From: an uncultured Acidobacteriia bacterium
GTDB lineage: Bacteria > Acidobacteriota > Terriglobia > Bryobacterales > Bryobacteraceae
NCBI GenBank assembly: GCA_903851195.1
Contig: CAINNJ010000025.1
Coordinates: 434,001 to 498,000, forward strand
DNA: 64,000 bases
Direction: 5' to 3'
Part shown: positions 1 through 8,027 of the stretch, piece by piece
Position numbering within the stretch: the first letter of the stretch is position 1
How the letters are laid out: every line of letters starts with the position of its first letter
Notes under the pieces: model-generated
The model's database searches: none
Seen by the model: only the letters and a program-made list of their open reading frames with translations
What the model was told of the DNA's origin: nothing
Made by a program: the position numbers and the translations under genes

Positions 1-254
1 CACGGAATTCTTTTTTATTCCCCGGATTGTGGATGGGTCCACGCCGGAGGGAATTCGGTTCCGGCAGTTGTTAGGTTCGATTCTCGGCGCGCGGCTTCAG
101 GGATAAGCCCCGGAGTAATCAGATGTTTGTTTGTCAGCGCAGTTCCGAATGAATCTGGAGTGTGGTCCTGGAGCAAACGGCGGAGAAGCTTCAGCGACAA
201 CGGAGTCGGGCGAAGCCGATCACCAGATCGTCAGGGTTGGAGGAGGCCGGTAGC

Positions 255-542
255 ATGAAGTTGACCGTTGAACTCGCCGCGGAACAGGAGATAGCGCTCC
301 GGGCCAGAGCGGCGGCACGGGGGGTGTCGGTGGAAGAATACGCGGGGCAGTTACTGGCGCGCGATCTTGATCGTGGCGAGGAAGAGGACGCTTCCGGCCT
401 GCCACGCGACTCGCGGCCGGTCTGTGAGGTCATTGCCGACATCATGAAGGATGTTCCCGCGGAAGACCTGGCCGCGCTTCCCAAAGACGGGGCCAGCCAG
501 ATTGACCATTATGTTTACGGCCTTCCCAAGAGAGATGTGTGA
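255..542 (+). CDS. VapB-like antitoxin, CopG/ribbon-helix-helix type
   Basis: A 95-residue protein, probably the antitoxin of the toxin gene that follows. The first 40 residues look like a ribbon-helix-helix DNA-binding segment (MKLTVELAAEQ, then an arginine/alanine-rich helix and GVSVEEYAGQLL). The acidic second half would bind the toxin. An upstream GTG is in frame, but ATG at 255 starts exactly where family similarity begins. The gene ends in GTGTGA, so its stop overlaps the GTG start of the next gene by 4 bases, the usual translational coupling of TA pairs. Function is inferred from this arrangement and the weak RHH pattern. Confidence 0.6.
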   Translation: MKLTVELAAEQEIALRARAAARGVSVEEYAGQLLARDLDRGEEEDASGLPRDSRPVCEVIADIMKDVPAEDLAALPKDGASQIDHYVYGLPKRDV

Positions 543-952
543 AGGCTGTTTTTGCCGACACGTTTTATTGGACTGCGCTTACCAACCCGGAAGACGCCGC
601 CCACAGTCGGGCCGCTGAGTTCAGCCGTGCCTTGGGGGCCGTGCGGACGGTGACGACCTGCGACGTGCCCGATGAGTATCTGGCGTATTTCTCGGGCGCG
701 CGGACAAGCATACGGGTTCGCGCAGGAGATACCGTTGCGGCCCTTCTTCGAAACTCCGGCGTCCTGGTTGTGCCGCAGAGCCAGCAGGCGTTTTTGGCCG
801 GCCTTGACCTTTACCGTGCGCGACCGGACAAGGGGTACAGCCTGACCGACCGCATTTCCATGCAGGTGATGCGGGCGCACGGGCTGACGGAGATTTTGAC
901 TAACGACCGGCATTTCGAGCAGGAAGGTTTTCGGGCGTTGTTCCGCGCCTGA
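539..952 (+). CDS. PIN-domain toxin, VapC-like
   Basis: A 137-residue PIN-domain protein, expected to be a Mg-dependent endoribonuclease inactivated by the upstream antitoxin. The PIN acidic residues are visible: D7 in VFADTFYW, D45/E46 in DVPDEYLAYF, D104 in SLTDRISM and D123 in ILTNDRHF. The C-terminal pattern ILTNDRHFEQEGF is characteristic of the VapC family. Length is normal for a single PIN domain. The GTG start at 539 overlaps the upstream stop, so the two genes form one operon. This is the only complete VapBC pair in the patch. Confidence 0.85.
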   Translation: MKAVFADTFYWTALTNPEDAAHSRAAEFSRALGAVRTVTTCDVPDEYLAYFSGARTSIRVRAGDTVAALLRNSGVLVVPQSQQAFLAGLDLYRARPDKGYSLTDRISMQVMRAHGLTEILTNDRHFEQEGFRALFRA

Positions 953-995
953 AAAGGCCGAAGGCATCCGGGCGGGGGAGCCACGGGGGGCAAAT

Positions 996-1181
996 TTGCT
1001 TCCATGGGCGATTGTCAGGATTCTCTATTTGTTCCACGGTACGGTGGCGGCGATTGTGGCTCACGGAATCGTAAAAGTGAGCGCCATTCCACCCAGGGAA
1101 ATCGACCGGGCCATTGAGCGCAGGAAGCGGTTTGAAGCGAATCCGGCGAAGCATTGCAAATCAGAGGAGAGTACGGCATGA
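996..1181 (+). pseudogene. N-terminally truncated HigB/RelE-like (Gp49-type) toxin remnant
   Basis: Only the C-terminal half of a phage Gp49/HigB-type toxin is recognisable: ILYLFHGTVAAIVAHGIVK followed by the closing helix REIDRAIERRKRFEA. The family is normally about 100-120 residues, and the N-terminal strand-helix part is missing. The frame is open upstream into the 3' end of vapC but shows no toxin similarity there. The stop TGA (1179-1181) overlaps the ATG of the HTH gene at 1178 by 4 bases, so toxin-antitoxin coupling survives although the toxin is headless. Probably inactive. Confidence 0.6.
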
Positions 1182-1498
1182 CTAAAAAATCGGGAACTAC
1201 GACCGACGCGGTTGAGATCCTCCACCGCCGCTACTTTGAGGGAAAACCGGAGCGGTTGGAGATTCTGGAGGAAGCGCGGGCGGACGAGGATGTCGCGCGG
1301 AAGATTTTCGAACTGCGGACCAAGGTGGGTCTCAATCAGAGTCAGCTCGGCAAGCTGATTGGCACGACCGCGCCGGTGATCTGCCGCCTCGAAGACGCCG
1401 ACTATGAGGGCCACTCGCCGGCGATGCTGCGGAGAATCGCGGCATCGCTGAATCAGCGGATCGAGATTCGTTTCGTGCCGATTCGACGCACTGCATAG
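1178..1498 (+). CDS. HigA-type antitoxin, XRE helix-turn-helix
   Basis: A 106-residue transcriptional regulator and antitoxin. An XRE HTH lies at about residues 45-85 (LRTKVGLNQSQLGKLIG, then TTAPVICRLEDADYEG), and the end IAASLNQRIEIRFVP is typical of HigA proteins paired with Gp49-type toxins. ATG 1178 is preceded by a GAGGAG Shine-Dalgarno at about 1164, and its start overlaps the stop of the truncated toxin. It looks intact. With its own toxin damaged it may be an orphan antitoxin or simple repressor. Confidence 0.8.
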   Translation: MTKKSGTTTDAVEILHRRYFEGKPERLEILEEARADEDVARKIFELRTKVGLNQSQLGKLIGTTAPVICRLEDADYEGHSPAMLRRIAASLNQRIEIRFVPIRRTA

Positions 1499-1859
1499 GG
1501 GCTGCCAGACAGGTTTCCGACGTCAGGTTGTCAAGTGTCGGGGGTGACTTTGAGGCAGGGGCAAAGGGAACGGTAGTCGCAGTCCAAGTGCCTCGATTTT
1601 TAGCTATCTCAGAGAGCCAGCGTCGCCTTGTCAGAGGTGCGGTTCGCAGTCGACGTTCGCCCGATCTTTTCCCGCGGAACGACCGATGCGGTGCATTGGC
1701 GACTGAATGCGGGGACAGGTGAACGCGATGTCTTGACGAAAGACCGTCACATGCGCCTGGCGAATTCAGGCCAGGCTCGAAGCTGCGTCGGGAGATTTTC
1801 GGAATCGTAAGATCCAGGCGTGATTGAACCTGTTTTATTGTGATACAACGTAAATACAG
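1499..1859. other. 361-bp gene-poor stretch between higA and brnT
   Basis: No convincing intact gene. A short plus-strand frame around 1725-1765 reads DVLTKDRHMRLA, faintly like the ILTNDRHF tail of PIN toxins, so a decayed toxin is possible but weak. The last 35 bases are AT-richer and hold TTGTGATACAA (1838-1848), an imperfect palindrome next to brnT that could be its promoter or operator. Confidence 0.4.
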
Positions 1860-2153
1860 GTGGCGATACGGTTCGAGTGGGACGAAAATAAGAACCGCGA
1901 GAACGTCGCGAAGCACGGTATCGAATTCGCGGATGTAGCGACCGTGTTCGACGATCCGCTTTCGCTCACGGTCCCCGATCGCGTCATCAATGGCGAAGCG
2001 CGTTACCGCACGATCGGCGCGGCACTCAACGGCGTCGTTCTCGTCGCCCACACGGTGCGCGAGTTCCCTGGTGGCGATGAACTGGTCCGGATCATCTCAG
2101 CCCGTTACGCCACAATGGCGGAAAGGAAAGCGTATGAGGAAGGCGAATACTAA
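1860..2153 (+). CDS. brnT: BrnT-family toxin
   Basis: A 97-residue type II toxin of the BrnT family, a RelE-like ribonuclease neutralised by BrnA. The family signature is clear: FEWDENKNRENVAKHGIEF at the N terminus, then a central VFDDPL segment and a C-terminal IISARYATMAERKAYEE. The start is GTG at 1860, directly after the short AT-rich region, with no strong Shine-Dalgarno. The downstream brnA start lies inside this gene (20-base overlap), the standard brnTA order. It appears complete. Confidence 0.9.
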   Translation: MAIRFEWDENKNRENVAKHGIEFADVATVFDDPLSLTVPDRVINGEARYRTIGAALNGVVLVAHTVREFPGGDELVRIISARYATMAERKAYEEGEY

Positions 2154-2406
2154 AGACCTCAAGGCACTCGCGCCAAAACCCGACGAAGAAATCGACACCA
2201 GCGATATCCCCGAAGTCACCGACTTTACCGGCGCGGTGCGCGGTCTGTTCGCGCGGCCCGAGACGCAGCAAATCAGTATCCGGCTGAGTGCCGCGGACCT
2301 GCTTCTCGCGAACCAGCTGGCGGCCGCGAAAGGGCTTGCGTACCAGACCTACATTAAATCCCTGTTACATGAGGCTTTGGAGCGGGAGCGCAGAGCCGCG
2401 CGGTAA
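2134..2406 (+). CDS. brnA: BrnA-family antitoxin
   Basis: A 90-residue antitoxin. The segment EIDTSDIPEVTDFTGAVRG is the BrnA hallmark and the C-terminal half (ISIRLSAADLLLANQLAA, then a second helix ending HEALERERR) is a ribbon-helix-helix domain that would bind both the brnTA promoter and BrnT. ATG 2134 is preceded by GGAAAGGA (about 2121-2128). A longer upstream frame exists, but only from this ATG does the protein match the family. It is co-transcribed with brnT and autorepression is expected from family knowledge. Confidence 0.88.
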   Translation: MRKANTKDLKALAPKPDEEIDTSDIPEVTDFTGAVRGLFARPETQQISIRLSAADLLLANQLAAAKGLAYQTYIKSLLHEALERERRAAR

Positions 2407-2557
2407 GTCGCGGCATGACGCTCGTTTGTCTGAACCGCGGCGGTAGCGACCATTCACGGTCAAAACGTCGCGGTCGCAGAGGGCCGCCAGGAGGCCGGAA
2501 CCAGGCGGGCGTTTTCAAGGCCAAACAACAGCCCTGCATTGTGCTACAGTGTGGCCG

Positions 2558-2803
2558 ATGAGGAAAGCGTCGGTCCCCGAACTCCACATCCATACTTCGG
2601 AGCTTGTGTTCGAAGCCGCGGAGGGTGGCATTATCGTAAACGAACGCCGTGGGGAGCCCGTCGCAGAGTTGCGCCCCATTACGGCCCCGTGCGGAATATC
2701 GACAGACAGCAAGACGTCGATCTTCGATTCGATGCGCGGGATTTGGGCGCGTATGCCGCAGGTCAGCGACAGCACGAAGACGATCGAAGAAGATCGCGAC
2801 CGC
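2558..2803 (+). pseudogene. Phd/YefM-like antitoxin, 3' end degraded
   Basis: The N terminus is a good Phd/YefM-type antitoxin: MRKASVPELHIHTSELVF, then GGIIVNERRGEPVAELRPI, and an acidic tail ending TIEEDRDR. After about residue 82 the frame has no stop where one is expected. It runs on for over 200 codons across the vapC remnant and antisense to the HExxH gene, with no similarity to anything. The stop or the downstream boundary has therefore been lost. The first 80 residues may still be made as part of a chimera. Confidence 0.6.
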
Positions 2804-2918
2804 CAAGAATACGGCTTATCTCGACAAGTCGCAGATTGCCAAGTTCTATTTCAACGAGCCGGAATCTTACCGGGTTCGCGAACTTGTGCGAAGCGCCGAA
2901 AGCGTGTGCGACTGTGCG
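2793..2918 (+). pseudogene. 5' fragment of a VapC-like PIN toxin
   Basis: In the frame just after the antitoxin core, about 40 residues match the start of a PIN toxin: NTAYLDKSQIAKFYFNEPES and RVRELVRSAESV. The first catalytic Asp (LD) is present, but the following threonine is replaced by lysine. There is no usable start codon (the frame opens at ATC/GCG), and similarity stops at about 2918 just before the end of the convergent HExxH gene. The remaining two thirds of the toxin are absent. This looks like deletion of a toxin at the edge of the patch. Confidence 0.6.
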
Positions 2919-2942
2919 CGGCGGCGGATCACGGCCGAGTGC

Positions 2943-4160
2943 TCATGGCGTGCTCATGGCACCACGAATCCGGGCGAAAACAATTTGCAACCGGCGGTCT
3001 TCACGAGTCAGATCGTCCTGATAATGCGGGGCGATCCGGGCCAGCAGACTCAGCACGGACGCGCGGCGGCTCTGTGGATAAGGGTGGCTCTCCCGGAAAT
3101 AGAGGGCGGAAGTGGCCAGAAACTCCCCGCCGGCGTTTTCCTGCGAGGCAAGCAGTTCGGGGTCTTCCTCCATCAATTGAGCTGCCCGAATCGTTTCCGT
3201 CAGGTAGAAGAAGAGCAGCGCGCCGGAAAGCATGGCGCCCACGCAGTTTTCCACTTTGCCCAACAGCATCACTCGCGACACCGCCGACAGATCGGCCTGA
3301 ATCTCCTCGCGGTGGGCGCGAAGCAGCCGTTCCAGTTCCGCCCTCTCCGGAATGGCGGGAAGTTTCGTCCGCAGTTCGCCATCGAAGAATTGCCACGCGC
3401 GCTCGAACGCCGCTTCGAGGCCCGCTTCGTCGCCGCCGTTCTTCGCGACACGCAGATGGTAGAGCTCATGCTCCAGAACGAACGCCATGAACCCGCTGAA
3501 CAGAACGTGCCGGATCGCGAAATCGCTTTCCCTCCGGATCACCGGCGCCGGCAAGACGACCAGATCGCCGGCGTGGTAGGAGCGAATGGCCTCCAGGAGT
3601 CCGGCGGTCGCTTCCGCGGGTTGGGCGCTTTCGAAGACATCGGCGGCCTCGCGCGGCAAGTAGCCGGCGCCGGCGCGGGTGTACAGCAGCGGGGCGAGTT
3701 CGCCGCAGGCGACCTGCGCCAGACGGAGCAAGCCTTCGCCGATCAGGATCCCGTATTCGCCGTCTCCCGCGAACGAATGCGCGTTGTAGCTGCGCGTGGC
3801 CATCGTTCCCAGCGCCAGATCGAAGGGGTCGTCGCGATAGAGCTTCTTCCGGTGATAGCTCCAATAGTCGTTCAGGATGGCCAAAGACCAGGGATCCTGA
3901 AAAGGGCTCCAGCCCGGCGTGTCGCAACGGCGGGCGAAATCGAGTTCGACGAAATCCAGATCGGGGTCGGCCTGGAGAAGTTCGTCTTTGCCGGGCAGAT
4001 AGTCCGGGTGCCGTTGTTGAAAAGTCTCGATGCGTTCGCGGTAACGATTGAAGCGGCCGATCAGTTCAGCCGGATGAACGCCGGCGGAAAGATAAGCTTC
4101 CCGCTGGAAATGAGCCATGACCTCGCGAACGGAGGCGGGCCGGCCGGTGGGATCCGCCAT
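2943..4160 (-). CDS. HExxH metallopeptidase-like protein of unknown function
   Basis: A 405-residue predicted soluble protein. It has a zinc-binding HExxH (HELYH, about residues 232-236), then EEIQADLSAV about 55 residues later, and SHPYPQSRR near the C terminus. This HExxH, E-x-x-A-D, SHP..R order resembles M48-type gluzincins, where the second Glu is the third zinc ligand, although the protein lacks the M48 membrane helices. No signal peptide is seen. It starts 5 bases after the stop of the upstream gene, so the two are co-transcribed and may act together. Substrate unknown. Confidence 0.6.
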   Translation of the reverse strand: MADPTGRPASVREVMAHFQREAYLSAGVHPAELIGRFNRYRERIETFQQRHPDYLPGKDELLQADPDLDFVELDFARRCDTPGWSPFQDPWSLAILNDYWSYHRKKLYRDDPFDLALGTMATRSYNAHSFAGDGEYGILIGEGLLRLAQVACGELAPLLYTRAGAGYLPREAADVFESAQPAEATAGLLEAIRSYHAGDLVVLPAPVIRRESDFAIRHVLFSGFMAFVLEHELYHLRVAKNGGDEAGLEAAFERAWQFFDGELRTKLPAIPERAELERLLRAHREEIQADLSAVSRVMLLGKVENCVGAMLSGALLFFYLTETIRAAQLMEEDPELLASQENAGGEFLATSALYFRESHPYPQSRRASVLSLLARIAPHYQDDLTREDRRLQIVFARIRGAMSTP

Positions 4161-4165
4161 GGCGT

Positions 4166-4873
4166 TCAGGCCTGTTCAATCGGGTCGATGAAGGGCACGA
4201 GGCTCACGCCTTCTTCCGACAACGGGCCGCCCTGGAGATTTCGGAACCGGTTCCCGAACCACGCCAGACGATGGAGCTGAACGCTGACCGGCCCGGCCGA
4301 TCCAACGAGGTGGAGCGCCCGGTCGCCGCTGAATTCGAGGCCCGCGTCGGCGGTGGCGCGGCCATGCAGAAAGTCCTCGACAAGCGCACTGGAGCCGCGC
4401 ACGGAGATCTGGACATTTCCATCCTGCGCGGCGAGCAGCGAGAACCGTTCGGCGGTCCGCAAGGTGGTGACGACGAGCCAGCTCCGATCCCACGCCGGTT
4501 CCTCCGCCAGTCTGGCGGCGAGAACATTCAGATTCAGAACCGAGGAACTCCGGATCCCGCTCGCGAAAAACACGATACCCTGCTTTTGTCCGAACTCGAA
4601 GCGAACCTCGGACTGACTCGCCGCCGCGGCCAGCCCCAGAGCGGCATTCGTTCTGATCGTCTTCGTGCCGCGGCGCGAGATGCTGAGGGTATCGAGTTCC
4701 GCCGTCGCTTCCTCGAGGCCGAGGCCGCGCGCGTATTCCGAGGCGTGCCCCAGGCGCTTGAAGCAGCCGTGTTCCAGAGTTCCGTAGTCCCCGGTCCGGA
4801 CAGGACTTCCGGGCGGCCAAACCGGATATTCGGCCAGCGACTCCCACCAGGTTCGACCGTAGGTCCCGAGCAT
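4166..4873 (-). CDS. hypothetical protein, operon partner of the HExxH protein
   Basis: A 235-residue protein I do not recognise. It starts with MLGTYGRTWWESL; an earlier ATG seven codons upstream is possible. Residues 15-45 are rich in W, P and G, the middle alternates hydrophobic and polar residues like beta strands (EVRFEFGQKQGIVFFASG, RSWLVVTTLRTAERFSLLA), and there is no signal peptide or membrane helix. Codon use matches its neighbours. It lies 5 bases upstream of the HExxH gene and divergent from the phosphoesterase. No function is claimed. Confidence 0.55.
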   Translation of the reverse strand: MLGTYGRTWWESLAEYPVWPPGSPVRTGDYGTLEHGCFKRLGHASEYARGLGLEEATAELDTLSISRRGTKTIRTNAALGLAAAASQSEVRFEFGQKQGIVFFASGIRSSSVLNLNVLAARLAEEPAWDRSWLVVTTLRTAERFSLLAAQDGNVQISVRGSSALVEDFLHGRATADAGLEFSGDRALHLVGSAGPVSVQLHRLAWFGNRFRNLQGGPLSEEGVSLVPFIDPIEQA

Positions 4874-5064
4874 TGTTCTCAGGGTACATCGCATTCTGTT
4901 TTCTGGCCTCGACGCACCGTTGGTTCCACTGGCAGGGCGGACGGGCAGGGCGGTGTAAAGTCGAATGGAATTTTCACCGGACTCTCTTGGGACTGTAATG
5001 CCGGATTGTCAGACTGAAAAGTTGCAGTTTTGCTTTCCCAAACTGAACTTAAAGGAACTCCACA

Positions 5065-6231
5065 TTGCGTCTTCACCTTCTGCCGTTCTTACCTCTCTCT
5101 CTGGCCTTACTTGCCCTCCCTGCGGCCGCGCAGGATACGCTGACACCGCCCAGTCCTCAGAAAGTGGTCATCGTGGTTCTGGAAAATCACGATTATCAGG
5201 AAATCGTGGGGGATACGGTCAACGCCCCGTATATCAACAGCCTGATTGGACAGGGACTGCTGTTCAACAACGCGCACGCGATTGAGCATCCCAGTCAGCC
5301 TAACTATCTGGATCTGTTCTCCGGCAGTAATCAGGGGGTTGCGAGCGCGAACGGGAGTCCGACGAACCCTTACGACCTGAATCTGCTGGCCGCGAAGCTG
5401 CAGGCGGCCATTGCGGATCCGCATACGCCCGCCAGCCAGCTCCCGACGCTGAAGGCACAGCTGGCTCAGATTCTGGCGCTGCTGGCGTCCGGCTTCGATC
5501 CGAAGTACGCGACGGGCGATGCGTTTCCCATGAGTCAGAATTTCAATGCGGTGTGGGGCGAGCCGATCCAGATTCCGTTCGTGACGCCCAACCTTGGTTC
5601 CTCGCTTTCACAGGCGGGGCGGACCTTTACCGAATATGTGGAGGGACTCGTGGACGCCGGCGCGGCGGACAGTTACGGGTATGCGAATATTCCGAAGATT
5701 AACGACCCCACGGATCCCTATTCGGTCGGCTATGCGCACCGGCACGATCCGGCGGCGGACTGGATCTCGGCGACGCCCACGGGCAATCAGTTGCCGCGGA
5801 CGGCGGTTCAGGATTTCGCGAATTTCGGTTCGCAGAACGCGGATTTTTCGTATTTGCCGAATGTGTCGCTGGTGGTGCCGAACACGATCGACGATATGCA
5901 CGACGGCGTGGTTCCGGCCAGCACGCAGGTGGGCGATGCGTGGTGCAAAAAGAATCTGGCGAATTACGTTGCGTGGGCGAAGACCCACAACAGCCTGCTG
6001 ATTATCACAACGGATGAATCCGACACCGACGCGACGAACCACATTATGACGGTGGTGGCCGGCGACACGCGGATTGTGCAGCCGGGGGTTTCCAACCAGT
6101 ACCTGACGCATTACGACGTGCTTCGGTCCGTGCAGGCGATGTTCGGGGTGTCGTATACGGGATGGAGCTCGGTGGTTTACGGGATGGTTTTCCGGAACGG
6201 TCAGATTGTGGCTACGACGCCGGGAAAATAA
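5065..6231 (+). CDS. secreted phosphoesterase of the acid phosphatase/phospholipase C family
   Basis: A 388-residue exported enzyme of the alkaline-phosphatase-like phosphoesterase family (acid phosphatases, PlcC). A signal peptide occupies the first 22 residues (MRLHLLPFLPLSLALLALPAAAQ). Metal-site motifs are visible: VVIVVLENHDYQEIVG, HPSQPNYLDLFSG, DDMHDG and IITTDESDTDATNHIM. It probably hydrolyses phosphomonoesters or phospholipids in the periplasm. The start is TTG at 5065 with AAAGGAAC upstream; no in-frame ATG gives the signal peptide. It stands alone and divergent from the preceding operon. Confidence 0.85.
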   Translation: MRLHLLPFLPLSLALLALPAAAQDTLTPPSPQKVVIVVLENHDYQEIVGDTVNAPYINSLIGQGLLFNNAHAIEHPSQPNYLDLFSGSNQGVASANGSPTNPYDLNLLAAKLQAAIADPHTPASQLPTLKAQLAQILALLASGFDPKYATGDAFPMSQNFNAVWGEPIQIPFVTPNLGSSLSQAGRTFTEYVEGLVDAGAADSYGYANIPKINDPTDPYSVGYAHRHDPAADWISATPTGNQLPRTAVQDFANFGSQNADFSYLPNVSLVVPNTIDDMHDGVVPASTQVGDAWCKKNLANYVAWAKTHNSLLIITTDESDTDATNHIMTVVAGDTRIVQPGVSNQYLTHYDVLRSVQAMFGVSYTGWSSVVYGMVFRNGQIVATTPGK

Positions 6232-6537
6232 GAGGCGTTGTTCGGAGGAGCAGCCGGGTCAGGCTGTGGGAGAGCAGGGGATCTCTTTCATGGCCGATTC
6301 GCGCAAGCTCCTCCTTTTTGCGTTTTCGAGCTGGCCCGGCGCCGCCGATTCCGGCGCTGTTCACGGACGCCTCCCCCACTATCAACCCGCCGTTCGGCGA
6401 GTTCCAGGCGCCGGCTTCCGCAAGTATTAGAGGGTTCCGGAGCGCGGTGGCGCCGCGTCGAACAGTGTGAGGGTCTCGGTTAATCAGACGGACGGAGCGG
6501 ACGGCAGCGGAATGCGGAGAGCGATAAGATTGAGTCT
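6232..6537. other. 306-bp intergenic stretch, possible decayed surface-protein fragment
   Basis: No complete gene. One plus-strand frame near 6360-6430 reads DASPTINPPFGEFQAPAS, a phrase resembling linkers in large Solibacter-type surface proteins, but it is short and unsupported by flanks. No hairpin or promoter is obvious. Treated as non-coding. Confidence 0.3.
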
Positions 6538-6726
6538 GTGGAGAAGACAGCCCGTATCTTCAACAGTTTTGAAGAGGCCGATGCAGCCGATGCCATGACA
6601 CGCGCGCAGATGACCCCGCAACAGCGTGTGGACATTTTTTGCGAACTGCGGGAGCGAGCGAATCCGGATGCCTTTAAGCAGGGACTTGCGAGAGTTTATC
6701 GAGTGCTTGAACTCGAACAAAGCTGA
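6538..6726 (+). CDS. small protein partnered with a nucleotidyltransferase
   Basis: A 62-residue protein with a GTG start. It resembles the small proteins encoded just upstream of DUF6036/AbiEii-like nucleotidyltransferases: FNSFEEADAADAMTRAQMTP, then QQRVDIFCELRERANPDAF. Its 3' end overlaps the start of the nucleotidyltransferase remnant (ATG 6668) by 59 bases, a strong coupling. It looks intact although its partner is broken. A role as the antitoxin-like half of the pair is inference only. Confidence 0.55.
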   Translation: MEKTARIFNSFEEADAADAMTRAQMTPQQRVDIFCELRERANPDAFKQGLARVYRVLELEQS

Positions 6727-7131
6727 ATATCTGATTGTGGGCGCCTTCGCCGTCTCGTGGCATGGATTTCCGCGATATTCGGGCGACATCGCTTCCGAGG
6801 CCGAACTGAGCGATCGCCTTCATCGATTTTCGGGTTCGCCCAACGCTGGAAAATGCGGCTTTGGTGCCTTCCGCTCTCCGCTGAGGATTTCGCCACACCG
6901 AATCGGGTGGTTCAGCTGGGGTACGAACCGAACCGCATCGATCTGATGTCGTCGGTGACCGGAGTCACATTTGAAGAGGCCTGGGCAGAGCGAGATATCG
7001 GGGAACTTGATGGGTTACCGGTGAATTTCATCGGCAGGGCTGCTCTGCTTCGAAACAAGGATGCCACCGGCCGCTCGAAGGACAAGATCGATGCCGCTGA
7101 ATTGCGGAAGCAGGATGGTTTGAAACCGTAA
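6668..7131 (+). pseudogene. disrupted nucleotidyltransferase (DUF6036/AbiEii-like)
   Basis: Pieces of one nucleotidyltransferase lie in different frames. Frame 2 gives SRDLREFIECLNSNKAEYLI, VGAFAVSWHGFPRYSGDI. A second frame gives IDFRVRPTLENAALV. A third gives LPLSAEDFATPNRVVQLGY, EPNRIDLMSS and a normal end to 7131. About 35 bases of unrelated sequence sit between GDI and IDF, and a short stretch is missing before LPLSAEDF, so at least two indels have destroyed the gene. The catalytic GDxD region is at the first break. The protein is certainly inactive unless sequencing errors are involved. Confidence 0.75.
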
Positions 7132-7190
7132 GCAGCCGCGTTGCCGAGCCGGGCGGAATCCCGATGGCGAAAGATCCGGTGAAGGTCAGG

Positions 7191-8027
7191 CTACTTCTTC
7201 GCGCGGAGCCAGAGCGTGCCGAACTGGTTCAGGTTGGTGCGGAGAGTTTTGGTCCCGGCGAACCAGTCTTCGTGGTTGAAGTGACCGAAGTTGCCGTCGC
7301 CGCGTTCCTTCTCGTCGAGGTCGCCCAGGGCGATGTTCAGGCCGACTTTGCGGTCGCCGAGGGCGGGGGTCCAGAACCTGCCGGGCTCGATTTCGAGGCA
7401 GGGGTCGAAGCTGACGGCCCACTCGATGATGTAGCCGTGGCCGCCGGGTTTGGGTTTGGCGGCGCAGTCCTGGGCTCCGGTGAGGATCCAGTCGTGATAG
7501 GTATTCCAGGCGCTTTCCACGGTGCGCGGCTCGCCTTCGAGCAGGCCGCCGGCGCCGATGCCGCCTTTGCGGGACTTGGTCAGGTTGCAGACCATCTGCC
7601 ACGACGTGCCGTTGCCGGCCGCGCCTTCGTTGCCCTTCCACTGGTTGGTGGCGTTGATCAGAAGTTCCATTTCGTCGCCGAACCAGGGGAAGCCGGCGCG
7701 GGTGAGTTCGTGGGCTTTGGGATTTTCGTCGGGGAGCCAGCGCGGGGTGTCGATGCCGTAGAGCACGTCGTCGGTGACGTCGAAGGCAAAGTAGAGGCGT
7801 TTGCCGTCATGTTTGACGTAGCCTTTCAGGGAGAGATCTTGCGGGTTCGTGGTCGGAGAGAACGTCGGGATCCAGCCGGCGTTGGTGAAGGTGGTGGCGT
7901 CCGCCCATTCGCCGGGAGAGAGGAGGCCATCGAGTTTTGGGGTGGTTCCGGGGTACGCGCTCAGTTCGCGCGGAAAGTCGCCGGCCTGCAGGGACAGGCA
8001 AAGGAAGACGGCGAGCGGCAGTTTCAT
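7191..8027 (-). CDS. secreted CBM9-like carbohydrate-binding protein
   Basis: A 278-residue secreted protein with a short signal peptide (MKLPLAVFLCLSLQAGDF). The body resembles family 9 carbohydrate-binding or DOMON-like beta-sandwich domains: PKLDGLLSPGEWADATTF, then GYVKHDGKRLYFAFDVTDDV, WFGDEMELLINA and a C-terminal IIEWAVSFDP. No catalytic domain is attached. Its ATG overlaps the stop of cpoB by 4 bases, so it is the last gene of the Tol-Pal operon. A role in sugar binding at the envelope is inferred from the fold only. Confidence 0.7.
   Translation of the reverse strand: MKLPLAVFLCLSLQAGDFPRELSAYPGTTPKLDGLLSPGEWADATTFTNAGWIPTFSPTTNPQDLSLKGYVKHDGKRLYFAFDVTDDVLYGIDTPRWLPDENPKAHELTRAGFPWFGDEMELLINATNQWKGNEGAAGNGTSWQMVCNLTKSRKGGIGAGGLLEGEPRTVESAWNTYHDWILTGAQDCAAKPKPGGHGYIIEWAVSFDPCLEIEPGRFWTPALGDRKVGLNIALGDLDEKERGDGNFGHFNHEDWFAGTKTLRTNLNQFGTLWLRAKK

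Noticed and set aside
1628-1810. A 60-codon frame ending near brnT as a small gene.
   Set aside because: Only a dozen residues (DVLTKDRHMRLA) look protein-like, there is no Shine-Dalgarno, and no pairing with a neighbour.
2649-4280. A 543-codon plus-strand frame across the HExxH gene.
   Set aside because: Only its first 40 or so residues (the vapC remnant) have protein-like similarity; the rest is antisense to the HExxH gene.
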